Shown: positions 34,181-44,248, counted from the stretch's first letter. The stretch is DNA of 64,000 nucleotides from Tissierellia bacterium (GCA_012728075.1 JAAYFV010000166.1:1-64000), one strand, 5' to 3'. Made by a program: numbers and translations. The notes: generated by a model not told the origin, from the letters alone.

Positions 34181-34789
34181 ATGATCATAGAAACCCTGGT
34201 TTTTTCATTACTAATTGGGAAACTACGAGGGGGCAAAATAAAAAACCTTGGGAAACTTCATATTAGAGGAGGACATCTGCTTATAATTGGTTTATTATTG
34301 GAGATGTTTAGTTTAATAATAGTTAAAAAATCTCAAGGGAAAGTATCCCAATTTATAATAGAGTATTTTAGAATAATTCGTGGTATTACATTTTTGTTGG
34401 TAATTATAGCTTTGATATTTAATATTAAACAAAAATGGTTAGGATTGACTTTAATTGGAATCATAATGAATTTTATCCCCATATGGGCAAATAATGGGAA
34501 GATGCCTGTATCCATTTATGGATTGGTAAATTCCCATATGTATGAGCAATTAGATCTATTAAAGAAGGATATAATATTGACTCATACAATTGGAGATAAA
34601 AACACTAAATTCTATTATCTATCGGATATAATACCTATACCAAAACCTTACCCACTACCAAAGGTTATAAGTTTTGGAGATATATTAATATCTATAAGCT
34701 TATTCTTATTGATTCAACATTTTATGAAATCAAATTATAAAAGAGGTAAGGGTATAAAACTTATAGGCAATAGGTATTTTAAGCTATAG
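34181..34789 (+). CDS. DUF5317 membrane protein
   Basis: A 202-residue protein with about four to five hydrophobic segments, starting MIIETLVFSLLIGKLRGGKI, and carrying the family-like core IGIIMNFIPIWANNGKMPVS near residue 105. DUF5317 is common in clostridia and of unknown function. An unusually weak ribosome-binding site is seen (AAGGATGTGAAC). It sits alone between rubrerythrin and ptsH. Confidence 0.75.
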   Translation: MIIETLVFSLLIGKLRGGKIKNLGKLHIRGGHLLIIGLLLEMFSLIIVKKSQGKVSQFIIEYFRIIRGITFLLVIIALIFNIKQKWLGLTLIGIIMNFIPIWANNGKMPVSIYGLVNSHMYEQLDLLKKDIILTHTIGDKNTKFYYLSDIIPIPKPYPLPKVISFGDILISISLFLLIQHFMKSNYKRGKGIKLIGNRYFKL

Positions 34790-34881
34790 ATGTTTTAAAA
34801 ATTATTTTACGATTAATATAATTAAAAAGCCATTAAATTTTTAAAATTAATATAAAGAAATATTATTTAGGAGGTAATATT

Positions 34882-35145
34882 ATGTATAAACAAGAAGTTA
34901 CTTTGCAAAATGAAACAGGTCTTCATGCTAGACCAGCAAGCTTATTTGTTAAGGAAGCATCTAGATTTTCAGCAGATGTAAAGGTATTAAAGGATGGAAA
35001 AGAATATAATGCAAAAAGCATCATGGGTATACTTAGCATGGGAGCTGGTAAAGGAGACACAATATTGATTCAAGCTGAAGGCGATGATGCCAAAGATGCT
35101 GTAGAGGCTCTCGTAAAGCTTGTAAACGATAATTTTAACGAATAA
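34882..35145 (+). CDS. ptsH: Phosphocarrier protein HPr
   Basis: Transfers phosphate from enzyme I to sugar-specific EIIA proteins. The 87 residues include H15 in GLHARPAS (phosphorylation site) and S46 in AKSIMGILS (the Firmicute HPr kinase site for catabolite repression). A strong TAGGAGGTAA site precedes the ATG. ptsI follows after 12 bp. Confidence 0.97.
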   Translation: MYKQEVTLQNETGLHARPASLFVKEASRFSADVKVLKDGKEYNAKSIMGILSMGAGKGDTILIQAEGDDAKDAVEALVKLVNDNFNE

Positions 35146-35157
35146 GGAGGATTTTCC

Positions 35158-36864
35158 ATGAAAGGAATAGGAACATCACCAGGAATTGCTTTAGGCCATG
35201 TTATAGTATATAAAGAACCAGAAATAGCTGTAACTAAAGAACAAGTTCAAGATATTGATAAAGAAATAGATAGATTGGAAAAAGCTATAAAAATAGGAAT
35301 CAAACAAATTGAAAATCTATATGAAAAAACCCTAAAAAATGTTGGAAAAGAAGAAGCAGAGATATTTAATGCTCATAAAATGATGATAGAGGATCCAGAG
35401 TTTATCGGTGATGTTAAAGAGACGATAAAAAGTCAAGAAGTAAATGCAGAATGGGCAGTAAAAAACACCGCCGACAAGTATATAGAAATGTTTGAAAATA
35501 TTGAAGATGAATATCTAAGAGAAAGAGCTTTAGATTTAAAAGATGTATCCAAAAGGTTATTGAGAATACTATTGGATATTGAAACCATGGATCTTGGTTC
35601 CCTAGAAGAAGAAAGTATTATAGTGGCTGAAGATTTAACACCGTCGGATACAGCTCAAATGAATAAAGATATGGTATTAGGTTTTGTAACTGAACTAGGA
35701 GGGAAGACCTCCCATACATCTATTATGGCAAGAACATTGGAAATACCAGCTGTATCTGGATTAAAGGATATAACTAACAAAGTAAAAAATGGAGATTTTA
35801 TAATAATCGATGGTAAAGAAGGCATAGTACTATTAAACCCTTCAGAAGAAGAAATAAAAACTTATGAACAAAAGAAAAAAGATTATAAGGAATTCCAACT
35901 GAAACTAGAGGATATGAAAGGAAAAGAGAGCATATCTAAGGATGGAGTTAAGGTGGAAATAGCAGCTAATATTGGTACTCCTAAGGATGTAGATAAGGTT
36001 ATAGAAAATGATGGGGAAGGCATAGGACTATATAGGACAGAATTTCTATATATGGATAGCAAAACATTGCCAACAGAAGAAGAACAATTTGAAGCATATA
36101 AGATAGTAGCTGAAAGACTAGAGGGAAAACCAGTTGTGATTAGGACTTTAGATGTAGGTGGAGATAAGGATATTCCTTATTTAGATTTACCAGAAGAGAT
36201 GAACCCTTTCCTAGGATATAGAGCTATTAGGCTTTGCTTAGATAGGACGGATATATTTAAGACACAACTAAGGGCTTTGTTAAGGGCTTCGGCTTTTGGG
36301 AATGTAAAGATAATGTTTCCCATGATATCCAGCATACAGGAAATTAGAGATGCTAAAAAAATACTAGAAGAAGCAAAAGAAGAGTTGAGAAAAGAAAACA
36401 TCCCCTTTGATGAAAATATAGAAGTGGGTATAATGGTGGAAATTCCAGCTGCAGCAGTCCATTCAGATATATTTGCAAAAGAAGTAGATTTCTTTAGCAT
36501 TGGAACCAATGATTTAATCCAATATACTTTAGCTGTAGACAGAGGTAATCAAGATATATCGTATCTATACAATCAATATCACCCAGGGGTACTAAAATTA
36601 ATTAAGATGACCATAGAAAATGGACACAAGGAAGGCATATGGGTAGGAATGTGTGGAGAAGCAGCAGGAGATGAGAAATTAATACCTCTACTACTAGGTA
36701 TGGGATTAGATGAATTTAGCATGAGTTCTTCCTCTATGCTAAGGGCTCGATGGATAATAAACAATACATCTAAAAGAGAAATTGAATCCATGTTAGACGA
36801 AATACTAAGTTTACCTACAGCAGAAGATGTAGAAAAATTCATAGACGAAAAGATATTAGGATAG
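35158..36864 (+). CDS. ptsI: Phosphoenolpyruvate-protein phosphotransferase (enzyme I)
   Basis: First enzyme of the PTS, autophosphorylated by PEP. The 568 residues are normal. The active His is H186 in LGGKTSHTSIMARTLEIPA; the PEP-binding barrel has GIGLYRTEFLYMD, RTLDVGGDKDIPYL, NPFLGYRAIRLCLDR and the catalytic-Cys segment WVGMCGEAAGD near residue 498. It is the last gene before the axis of the giant palindrome; its second copy begins only 212 bp beyond its stop in the reverse orientation. Confidence 0.97.
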   Translation: MKGIGTSPGIALGHVIVYKEPEIAVTKEQVQDIDKEIDRLEKAIKIGIKQIENLYEKTLKNVGKEEAEIFNAHKMMIEDPEFIGDVKETIKSQEVNAEWAVKNTADKYIEMFENIEDEYLRERALDLKDVSKRLLRILLDIETMDLGSLEEESIIVAEDLTPSDTAQMNKDMVLGFVTELGGKTSHTSIMARTLEIPAVSGLKDITNKVKNGDFIIIDGKEGIVLLNPSEEEIKTYEQKKKDYKEFQLKLEDMKGKESISKDGVKVEIAANIGTPKDVDKVIENDGEGIGLYRTEFLYMDSKTLPTEEEQFEAYKIVAERLEGKPVVIRTLDVGGDKDIPYLDLPEEMNPFLGYRAIRLCLDRTDIFKTQLRALLRASAFGNVKIMFPMISSIQEIRDAKKILEEAKEELRKENIPFDENIEVGIMVEIPAAAVHSDIFAKEVDFFSIGTNDLIQYTLAVDRGNQDISYLYNQYHPGVLKLIKMTIENGHKEGIWVGMCGEAAGDEKLIPLLLGMGLDEFSMSSSSMLRARWIINNTSKREIESMLDEILSLPTAEDVEKFIDEKILG

Positions 36865-36870
36865 TATTTT

Positions 36871-36904
36871 AAGGGATTGTCTTATAATAAGACAGTCCCT
36901 TTTA
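36871..36904 (+). terminator. Terminator after ptsI
   Basis: AAGGGATTGTCTTA, loop TAA, TAAGACAGTCCCTT, then TT. It lies about 66 bp from the palindrome axis and is mirrored at 37037-37070. Confidence 0.85.
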
Positions 36905-36934
36905 TAAAAATTCATACAAATAAAATCTTATATT

Positions 36935-37006
36935 TGAATACAGTTTTTCATTTTAACCAATAATATAGTTAACTATATTATTGGTTAAAATGAAAAACTG
37001 TATTCA
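36935..37006. other. Axis of the palindrome
   Basis: The axis falls in the middle of GTTAAC (36968-36973), inside AATATAGTTAACTATATT, with no unpaired base at the tip. The 212 bp between the two ptsI copies (36865-37076) contain only the mirrored terminators and AT-rich sequence; no gene, resolvase or insertion element is present. Confidence 0.9.
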
Positions 37007-37036
37007 AATATAAGATTTTATTTGTATGAATTTTTA

Positions 37037-37070
37037 TAAAAGGGACTGTCTTATTATAAGACAATCCCTT
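37037..37070 (-). terminator. ptsI terminator, second-arm copy
   Basis: Mirror of 36871-36904. Confidence 0.8.
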
Positions 37071-37076
37071 AAAATA

Positions 37077-38783
37077 CTATCCTAATATCTTTTCGTCTAT
37101 GAATTTTTCTACATCTTCTGCTGTAGGTAAACTTAGTATTTCGTCTAACATGGATTCAATTTCTCTTTTAGATGTATTGTTTATTATCCATCGAGCCCTT
37201 AGCATAGAGGAAGAACTCATGCTAAATTCATCTAATCCCATACCTAGTAGTAGAGGTATTAATTTCTCATCTCCTGCTGCTTCTCCACACATTCCTACCC
37301 ATATGCCTTCCTTGTGTCCATTTTCTATGGTCATCTTAATTAATTTTAGTACCCCTGGGTGATATTGATTGTATAGATACGATATATCTTGATTACCTCT
37401 GTCTACAGCTAAAGTATATTGGATTAAATCATTGGTTCCAATGCTAAAGAAATCTACTTCTTTTGCAAATATATCTGAATGGACTGCTGCAGCTGGAATT
37501 TCCACCATTATACCCACTTCTATATTTTCATCAAAGGGGATGTTTTCTTTTCTCAACTCTTCTTTTGCTTCTTCTAGTATTTTTTTAGCATCTCTAATTT
37601 CCTGTATGCTGGATATCATGGGAAACATTATCTTTACATTCCCAAAAGCCGAAGCCCTTAACAAAGCCCTTAGTTGTGTCTTAAATATATCCGTCCTATC
37701 TAAGCAAAGCCTAATAGCTCTATATCCTAGGAAAGGGTTCATCTCTTCTGGTAAATCTAAATAAGGAATATCCTTATCTCCACCTACATCTAAAGTCCTA
37801 ATCACAACTGGTTTTCCCTCTAGTCTTTCAGCTACTATCTTATATGCTTCAAATTGTTCTTCTTCTGTTGGCAATGTTTTGCTATCCATATATAGAAATT
37901 CTGTCCTATATAGTCCTATGCCTTCCCCATCATTTTCTATAACCTTATCTACATCCTTAGGAGTACCAATATTAGCTGCTATTTCCACCTTAACTCCATC
38001 CTTAGATATGCTCTCTTTTCCTTTCATATCCTCTAGTTTCAGTTGGAATTCCTTATAATCTTTTTTCTTTTGTTCATAAGTTTTTATTTCTTCTTCTGAA
38101 GGGTTTAATAGTACTATGCCTTCTTTACCATCGATTATTATAAAATCTCCATTTTTTACTTTGTTAGTTATATCCTTTAATCCAGATACAGCTGGTATTT
38201 CCAATGTTCTTGCCATAATAGATGTATGGGAGGTCTTCCCTCCTAGTTCAGTTACAAAACCTAATACCATATCTTTATTCATTTGAGCTGTATCCGACGG
38301 TGTTAAATCTTCAGCCACTATAATACTTTCTTCTTCTAGGGAACCAAGATCCATGGTTTCAATATCCAATAGTATTCTCAATAACCTTTTGGATACATCT
38401 TTTAAATCTAAAGCTCTTTCTCTTAGATATTCATCTTCAATATTTTCAAACATTTCTATATACTTGTCGGCGGTGTTTTTTACTGCCCATTCTGCATTTA
38501 CTTCTTGACTTTTTATCGTCTCTTTAACATCACCGATAAACTCTGGATCCTCTATCATCATTTTATGAGCATTAAATATCTCTGCTTCTTCTTTTCCAAC
38601 ATTTTTTAGGGTTTTTTCATATAGATTTTCAATTTGTTTGATTCCTATTTTTATAGCTTTTTCCAATCTATCTATTTCTTTATCAATATCTTGAACTTGT
38701 TCTTTAGTTACAGCTATTTCTGGTTCTTTATATACTATAACATGGCCTAAAGCAATTCCTGGTGATGTTCCTATTCCTTTCAT
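37077..38783 (-). CDS. ptsI: Enzyme I of the PTS, second-arm copy
   Basis: Translation identical to 35158-36864, including H186 and the WVGMCGEAAGD segment. The nearest duplicated gene to the axis, facing its twin tail to tail. Confidence 0.93.
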   Translation of the reverse strand: MKGIGTSPGIALGHVIVYKEPEIAVTKEQVQDIDKEIDRLEKAIKIGIKQIENLYEKTLKNVGKEEAEIFNAHKMMIEDPEFIGDVKETIKSQEVNAEWAVKNTADKYIEMFENIEDEYLRERALDLKDVSKRLLRILLDIETMDLGSLEEESIIVAEDLTPSDTAQMNKDMVLGFVTELGGKTSHTSIMARTLEIPAVSGLKDITNKVKNGDFIIIDGKEGIVLLNPSEEEIKTYEQKKKDYKEFQLKLEDMKGKESISKDGVKVEIAANIGTPKDVDKVIENDGEGIGLYRTEFLYMDSKTLPTEEEQFEAYKIVAERLEGKPVVIRTLDVGGDKDIPYLDLPEEMNPFLGYRAIRLCLDRTDIFKTQLRALLRASAFGNVKIMFPMISSIQEIRDAKKILEEAKEELRKENIPFDENIEVGIMVEIPAAAVHSDIFAKEVDFFSIGTNDLIQYTLAVDRGNQDISYLYNQYHPGVLKLIKMTIENGHKEGIWVGMCGEAAGDEKLIPLLLGMGLDEFSMSSSSMLRARWIINNTSKREIESMLDEILSLPTAEDVEKFIDEKILG

Positions 38784-38795
38784 GGAAAATCCTCC

Positions 38796-39059
38796 TTATT
38801 CGTTAAAATTATCGTTTACAAGCTTTACGAGAGCCTCTACAGCATCTTTGGCATCATCGCCTTCAGCTTGAATCAATATTGTGTCTCCTTTACCAGCTCC
38901 CATGCTAAGTATACCCATGATGCTTTTTGCATTATATTCTTTTCCATCCTTTAATACCTTTACATCTGCTGAAAATCTAGATGCTTCCTTAACAAATAAG
39001 CTTGCTGGTCTAGCATGAAGACCTGTTTCATTTTGCAAAGTAACTTCTTGTTTATACAT
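38796..39059 (-). CDS. ptsH: HPr, second-arm copy
   Basis: Identical to 34882-35145, with H15 and S46 intact; coupled to the ptsI copy as in the first arm. Confidence 0.93.
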   Translation of the reverse strand: MYKQEVTLQNETGLHARPASLFVKEASRFSADVKVLKDGKEYNAKSIMGILSMGAGKGDTILIQAEGDDAKDAVEALVKLVNDNFNE

Positions 39060-39151
39060 AATATTACCTCCTAAATAATATTTCTTTATATTAATTTTAA
39101 AAATTTAATGGCTTTTTAATTATATTAATCGTAAAATAATTTTTAAAACAT

Positions 39152-39760
39152 CTATAGCTTAAAATACCTATTGCCTATAAGTTTTATACCCTTACCTCTT
39201 TTATAATTTGATTTCATAAAATGTTGAATCAATAAGAATAAGCTTATAGATATTAATATATCTCCAAAACTTATAACCTTTGGTAGTGGGTAAGGTTTTG
39301 GTATAGGTATTATATCCGATAGATAATAGAATTTAGTGTTTTTATCTCCAATTGTATGAGTCAATATTATATCCTTCTTTAATAGATCTAATTGCTCATA
39401 CATATGGGAATTTACCAATCCATAAATGGATACAGGCATCTTCCCATTATTTGCCCATATGGGGATAAAATTCATTATGATTCCAATTAAAGTCAATCCT
39501 AACCATTTTTGTTTAATATTAAATATCAAAGCTATAATTACCAACAAAAATGTAATACCACGAATTATTCTAAAATACTCTATTATAAATTGGGATACTT
39601 TCCCTTGAGATTTTTTAACTATTATTAAACTAAACATCTCCAATAATAAACCAATTATAAGCAGATGTCCTCCTCTAATATGAAGTTTCCCAAGGTTTTT
39701 TATTTTGCCCCCTCGTAGTTTCCCAATTAGTAATGAAAAAACCAGGGTTTCTATGATCAT
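39152..39760 (-). CDS. DUF5317 membrane protein, second-arm copy
   Basis: Identical to 34181-34789. Confidence 0.72.
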   Translation of the reverse strand: MIIETLVFSLLIGKLRGGKIKNLGKLHIRGGHLLIIGLLLEMFSLIIVKKSQGKVSQFIIEYFRIIRGITFLLVIIALIFNIKQKWLGLTLIGIIMNFIPIWANNGKMPVSIYGLVNSHMYEQLDLLKKDIILTHTIGDKNTKFYYLSDIIPIPKPYPLPKVISFGDILISISLFLLIQHFMKSNYKRGKGIKLIGNRYFKL

Positions 39761-39849
39761 ATTTGTTCACATCCTTGATACCTATATGGCTATTTCCCCC
39801 TAATCTTCCTATATTTAGTTGATAATTTAAACTTTGAAAACCTTTTCAT

Positions 39850-39877
39850 AAAAAACTAAGGCACCAATAGGTGCCTT
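39850..39877 (-). terminator. Rubrerythrin terminator, second-arm copy
   Basis: Mirror of 34064-34091. Confidence 0.85.
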
Positions 39878-39878
39878 A

Positions 39879-40424
39879 TTAATATTCTATGAATAATTCT
39901 TTTTTTGCTTTACATATAGGACAATTATCTTCTTCACCAGTTATACTTATAAAACCACATACTGGGCATAATAATACCTTTTCTGCTTCTAAATCCTTGC
40001 CATTGTCTACCGCTTCCTTGGCCTTTGTAAACAGATCTGCATGGACTTTTTCTGCTTCAATAGCAAACCTCATAGCAGATAGGGCTGCTTTTTCCTCTTG
40101 CATTTCAGCTACTGCTATGTAAGCTGGGTACATTTCATTTACTTCAAACAACTCTCCATCAATAGCCCCTTGAAGATTTTCTGATGTAGTACTAAAACCA
40201 AATCCTGCTCCTGAAGTAACTGAAAAATCTCCTTTTTCATCTTTTAAGGCTTTAAAATGCAATGTAGCATGTATTTCCTCTGCATCAGAGGTTGCTCTAA
40301 ATAATCTAGCTACTGTTGGAAATCCATCTTCATCAGCCTTATCGCCCCAAATTCTATATCTCATATGGGCTTGGCTCTCTCCTCCAAAAGCTGATCTCAA
40401 ATTTTGAGCTGTCATTGCTTTCAT
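39879..40424 (-). CDS. rbr: Rubrerythrin, second-arm copy
   Basis: Identical to 33517-34062, with the diiron and rubredoxin-like motifs complete. Confidence 0.92.
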   Translation of the reverse strand: MKAMTAQNLRSAFGGESQAHMRYRIWGDKADEDGFPTVARLFRATSDAEEIHATLHFKALKDEKGDFSVTSGAGFGFSTTSENLQGAIDGELFEVNEMYPAYIAVAEMQEEKAALSAMRFAIEAEKVHADLFTKAKEAVDNGKDLEAEKVLLCPVCGFISITGEEDNCPICKAKKELFIEY

Positions 40425-40541
40425 AGATATTCCCCCTTTGCTATATTTTTAACAATACATTACCTTACACTTATTATATCAATTAAATTATACTTGTCCC
40501 TTATATTTTACCCTTTTTTAATTCATATGTCTAGTCCAATT

Positions 40542-40568
40542 AAAAAAACAGGAAAACCCTGTTTTTTT
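40542..40568 (-). terminator. cotJC terminator, second-arm copy
   Basis: Mirror of 33373-33399. Confidence 0.8.
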
Positions 40569-41139
40569 AAAAAAACTTCTTGCTATTTAATTCATCTTGT
40601 AATATCATAAGAGCTTCGCCAAATCTTTGAAAATGGACTATTTCTCTTTCCCTTAGAAATCTTAACGTATCTTTAACTCCTGGGTCATCACTGATGTTAA
40701 TTAGCCATTCATAAGTGGCTCTTGCCTTTTGCTCTGCTGCCATATCCTCATGAAGATCTGCTATTGGATCCCCTTTTGATTGAATATATGCAGCAGTCCA
40801 AGCTTCACCAGCTGCACTATGAGGAAAAGGGCTTTTGCCATGATTTACATAATGGGCTTCAAAGGGAGTTCCTTTTATTTCATCTACTGGGGCATCCTTT
40901 ACCAGTTTCCACACTAAAGTCCCTATGATTTCCCAATGGGCTAATTCCTCTGTTCCTATATCTGTAAGCAATGCCTTTGTTTGATTGGTGGGCATAGTCC
41001 ATCTTTGAGTTAAGTATCTAATCCCTGCTGATAATTCCCCATCAGCACCACCAAATTGTTCGATTATCATAGCTGCAAGTGTAGGATTTGTAGTATCCAC
41101 TCTTACAGGATATTGTAATCTTTTTTCATATATCCACAT
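40567..41139 (-). CDS. cotJC: CotJC manganese catalase, second-arm copy
   Basis: Identical to 32802-33374. Confidence 0.92.
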   Translation of the reverse strand: MWIYEKRLQYPVRVDTTNPTLAAMIIEQFGGADGELSAGIRYLTQRWTMPTNQTKALLTDIGTEELAHWEIIGTLVWKLVKDAPVDEIKGTPFEAHYVNHGKSPFPHSAAGEAWTAAYIQSKGDPIADLHEDMAAEQKARATYEWLINISDDPGVKDTLRFLREREIVHFQRFGEALMILQDELNSKKFF

Positions 41140-41151
41140 ATTAAAACCTCC

Positions 41152-41412
41152 TTAAGGTATATCAAAGTTTATTTCCCAAGGCCAAGGTCCATTGATATAT
41201 GCCCATGGATAGCTACTCATTTCTGTATATCTTAAAGGCCCATATTTGGCTTGGTATAAAGACTCTAACTCTTTATATTTTTGTGAATAACTATTATGAA
41301 GCCTTAAGGCTCTTTCGTCATTTGGTTGAATGTCTAAATAAAGATTAGTTTCCACTAATACAAATCCAACTTCCATTATTTCCTTTAATAATATCTTCTG
41401 TTCCCTATCCAT
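41152..41412 (-). CDS. cotJB: CotJB, second-arm copy
   Basis: Identical to 32529-32789; the start is set by the same GGAGGTGAATTTA site. Confidence 0.9.
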   Translation of the reverse strand: MDREQKILLKEIMEVGFVLVETNLYLDIQPNDERALRLHNSYSQKYKELESLYQAKYGPLRYTEMSSYPWAYINGPWPWEINFDIP

Positions 41413-41590
41413 TAAATTCACCTCCATATAAATTAGCTCCATTTTCTTTGTAGGGTTTATATAGTTCAGGGAACAAAGTACCTTTTTTAAGAGCTTCACT
41501 AGGGCTAAAAACTCCATTCATAATTTGAAAAGGTATATAAACTCTAGCTAAACCTTTTTGATTTCTTTCAGCATAAAAATCTCCATTCAT
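41405..41590 (-). CDS. cotJA: CotJA, second-arm copy
   Basis: Identical to 32351-32536. Confidence 0.9.
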   Translation of the reverse strand: MNGDFYAERNQKGLARVYIPFQIMNGVFSPSEALKKGTLFPELYKPYKENGANLYGGEFNG

Positions 41591-41682
41591 AGGCTAGACC
41601 TCCCAATTTGAATATTTTTTATTTATAATCATAATACGTATATTTTTAATAATGGTTCCAATAATTTGTTGATTAATAAAGT

Positions 41683-41716
41683 AAAAAATTGGGTAACTAA
41701 AAGTCACCCAATTTTT
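41683..41716 (-). terminator. lysA terminator, second-arm copy
   Basis: Mirror of 32225-32258. Confidence 0.8.
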
Positions 41717-41751
41717 AATATAATAGAAATAAAAATTTATTCATGAGATAA

Positions 41752-43011
41752 TTAAACCTCATTTTTTAACATATCTTCATAACTCTCCCTTTTTACTATT
41801 AGCCTATCTATACTATCTTTTATCATTACTACTGCAGGCTTGGGAATTTTGTTATAATTACTAGCCATAGAATAATTGTATGCCCCTGTAGATAAAACCG
41901 CTAATATATCTCCTGGTTCCACTTTTGGTACTTTAAGATCCCATATTAGTATATCTCCAGATTCACAACATTTGCCAGCAATAGTTACCTTTTGAGCTGG
42001 TTCTTCATCTATTTTATTTGCTACTAGAGCATTATATTTGGCTTCGTATAAACTAGGACGGGGATTATCCGTCATACCTCCATCTACACTTACATAGGTC
42101 CTTACATTGGGAATCTCCTTTATTGAACCTATAGTATATAGTGTAATGCCAGCTTCCCCTATAATCCATCGACCAGGTTCTATAACTACCTTTGGAACTT
42201 CTAGTTTATATTTCTTACACCCTTTATATACTTCATCCATTATGGCATCAGTATAAAAGTTTATAGATTTTCCTTCTCCTCCTCCATATTGTATTCCATA
42301 ACCTCCACCTGTATTTAATTCCTTGGTTTCAAAATTAAATCTATCCTTAGATTCCTTCATAAGTTTCATTATATTTCCTACAGCTTCTAGATAGGTAATA
42401 TTATCTAAAATCTGAGATCCTATATGAAAATGAAAACCCAATAGATTTATATTAGATAGATTCATAGCTTTTTCAATAGCATTATATATAATGTCATCTG
42501 CCATGGGAATTCCAAATTTAGAATCTACTTGTCCTGTTTGAATATATCTATGGGTATGGCTATTTACTCCTGGAGTAACTCTATATAGCATGTCTATTTT
42601 TTTTCCATATTGTTTCCCAATATGATTTAAGTTTTTAAGTTCATAGAGGTTGTCCACTACTATTCTACCTACTCCATAGTCTACAGCCATCTCAAGTTCC
42701 TCATAGCTTTTGTTATTACCATGAAAAACTATTTTTTCTGGAGGAAAATCTACCTGTATTGCTGTATATAGCTCTCCACCAGATACCACATCTATACCTA
42801 TTCCTTCCCTTTTTATTATCCTAGCCATCTCCTTGGTAAGAAAAGCCTTACTTGCATAAACAGCCTCTACATGATTATATTTTTTTACAAAATTCTCCTT
42901 TATTTCATCAATTCTATCTATTATGAAATCCTCGGAGATAACATATAAAGGTGTTCCGTATTTTTCTGTTAAATATACTGTATCACAACCAGCAAAGTGA
43001 AAATTTGACAT
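41752..43011 (-). CDS. lysA: Diaminopimelate decarboxylase, second-arm copy
   Basis: Identical to 30930-32189, with the start chosen at the corresponding ATG nine bases after GAAAGG. Confidence 0.91.
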   Translation of the reverse strand: MSNFHFAGCDTVYLTEKYGTPLYVISEDFIIDRIDEIKENFVKKYNHVEAVYASKAFLTKEMARIIKREGIGIDVVSGGELYTAIQVDFPPEKIVFHGNNKSYEELEMAVDYGVGRIVVDNLYELKNLNHIGKQYGKKIDMLYRVTPGVNSHTHRYIQTGQVDSKFGIPMADDIIYNAIEKAMNLSNINLLGFHFHIGSQILDNITYLEAVGNIMKLMKESKDRFNFETKELNTGGGYGIQYGGGEGKSINFYTDAIMDEVYKGCKKYKLEVPKVVIEPGRWIIGEAGITLYTIGSIKEIPNVRTYVSVDGGMTDNPRPSLYEAKYNALVANKIDEEPAQKVTIAGKCCESGDILIWDLKVPKVEPGDILAVLSTGAYNYSMASNYNKIPKPAVVMIKDSIDRLIVKRESYEDMLKNEV

Positions 43012-43032
43012 GGTTTTCATCCTTTCATATAA

Positions 43033-43064
43033 AATATTGCTAACTATAATTAATTAGCAATATT
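43033..43064 (-). promoter_or_regulatory. lysA upstream inverted repeat, second-arm copy
   Basis: Mirror of 30877-30908; the 11-bp arms are unchanged. Confidence 0.5.
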
Positions 43065-43289
43065 CATGCCAATATATATCAATTGAATTTACTAGAGATG
43101 AAATAAAAGAGAATCAATGTTTTCCTGTTTTTCGTACTTTTTTTAAAAAAAACATCTCCAATACTGCTTATTAAGTAAATTACGTATTTGCGTACTTTTT
43201 TCCTTTTCCCCGGACTAATAGCTCTGTTTTTTTAAATCTCATTTTTTGGTTATATTAGAAAATGGCTCTAATAGTAGATAAAATTACAT

Positions 43290-43319
43290 GGTTTATCTTA
43301 GTCTTTTCTACACATAATA
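43290..43319 (+). promoter_or_regulatory. Possible sigma-G promoter of the SASP gene, second-arm copy
   Basis: GGTTTA at 43290-43295, 17 bp, CATAATA at 43313-43319; mirror of 30622-30651. Confidence 0.4.
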
Positions 43320-43377
43320 CTATTACAAAATCTTATAAATATAAAAAAATAATTACCTAAGAAAGGAGTTGAAATTA

Positions 43378-43608
43378 ATGGCTACTAATAACAAAACAGG
43401 TTCAAATAACATCCTAGTACCAGAAGCTCGTCAAGCACTAGATCAAATGAAGTTAGAAATAGCTTCTGAATTGGGTATGTCAGACTACAACTCAATAGAT
43501 AAAGGTAATTTACCATCTAGGCAAAATGGATATGTTGGTGGATATATGACTAAAAGACTAGTTGAAATGGCACAAAGAAGTATGGGTGGAGGTACTACAA
43601 CTAGATAG
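43378..43608 (+). CDS. Alpha/beta-type SASP, second-arm copy
   Basis: Identical to 30333-30563. Here AAAGGAG can be read directly upstream of ATG 43378. Confidence 0.92.
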   Translation: MATNNKTGSNNILVPEARQALDQMKLEIASELGMSDYNSIDKGNLPSRQNGYVGGYMTKRLVEMAQRSMGGGTTTR

Positions 43609-43617
43609 TACGTCTAC

Positions 43618-43650
43618 AAAAAAAGACAGGTCAAAATGCCTGTCTTTTTT
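43618..43650. terminator. Ferritin-SASP bidirectional terminator, second-arm copy
   Basis: Mirror of 30291-30323. Confidence 0.85.
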
Positions 43651-43658
43651 AATATTCA

Positions 43659-44162
43659 TTATTCAATAGGTTCCAAAGTTCTTCCTGCTAATTCTCTATC
43701 TAACATATATATACCTTGGAAATGTCCATCCATCCTCTTTAATTTTACTAGTATATCTTTCATGCTGTTTTCTTCCTCTAATTGTTCATCTACAAACCAT
43801 TGTAGAAAACTAATAGTTGCATAATCTTTTTCTTCTTTTGCCAAATCCATCAATTTGTTTATCCTACTAGTTACCAATTCCTCATGTTTTAAAGCTGTTT
43901 CAAATACATGGACTAGGGATTCAAATTCATTTTGGGGTTCCCCTATAGCCTTCATGATAACTCTTCCATCCATATCGTTTATAAAATCAAAAAATTTCAT
44001 AGCATGAAGATACTCTTCTTGACCTTGAATTATGAAAAAGTTAGCAAAACCATCCAAGTTCTCTTCAGCACAGTAGGCTGCCATTGCCATATAATAATAC
44101 CCTGATTCTAATTCAAAATTAAATTGATCGTTTAGTTCTTTTAATAATTTTTCAGACGCCAT
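43659..44162 (-). CDS. Ferritin, second-arm copy
   Basis: Identical to 29779-30282. Confidence 0.9.
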   Translation of the reverse strand: MASEKLLKELNDQFNFELESGYYYMAMAAYCAEENLDGFANFFIIQGQEEYLHAMKFFDFINDMDGRVIMKAIGEPQNEFESLVHVFETALKHEELVTSRINKLMDLAKEEKDYATISFLQWFVDEQLEEENSMKDILVKLKRMDGHFQGIYMLDRELAGRTLEPIE

Positions 44163-44248
44163 AATAAACCTCCTTAAATTTAATTATTCGAATTTTTTCT
44201 TTGCCATATATTTATACCCAATAGATAAAATATTAACCATATGTAATT

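Larger units (their letters stand above)
9941..36970 (+). repeat. Left arm of a giant perfect palindrome
   Basis: Every gene and intergenic segment compared here reappears in reverse complement at 73941 minus its coordinate. Spot checks at the tip (36961-36980), at the cotJ, rubrerythrin, exporter-leader and SASP spacers, and at the right window edge (64000 pairs with 9941) agree base for base, and all paired translations are identical. Each arm is at least 27,030 bp. Confidence 0.97.
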
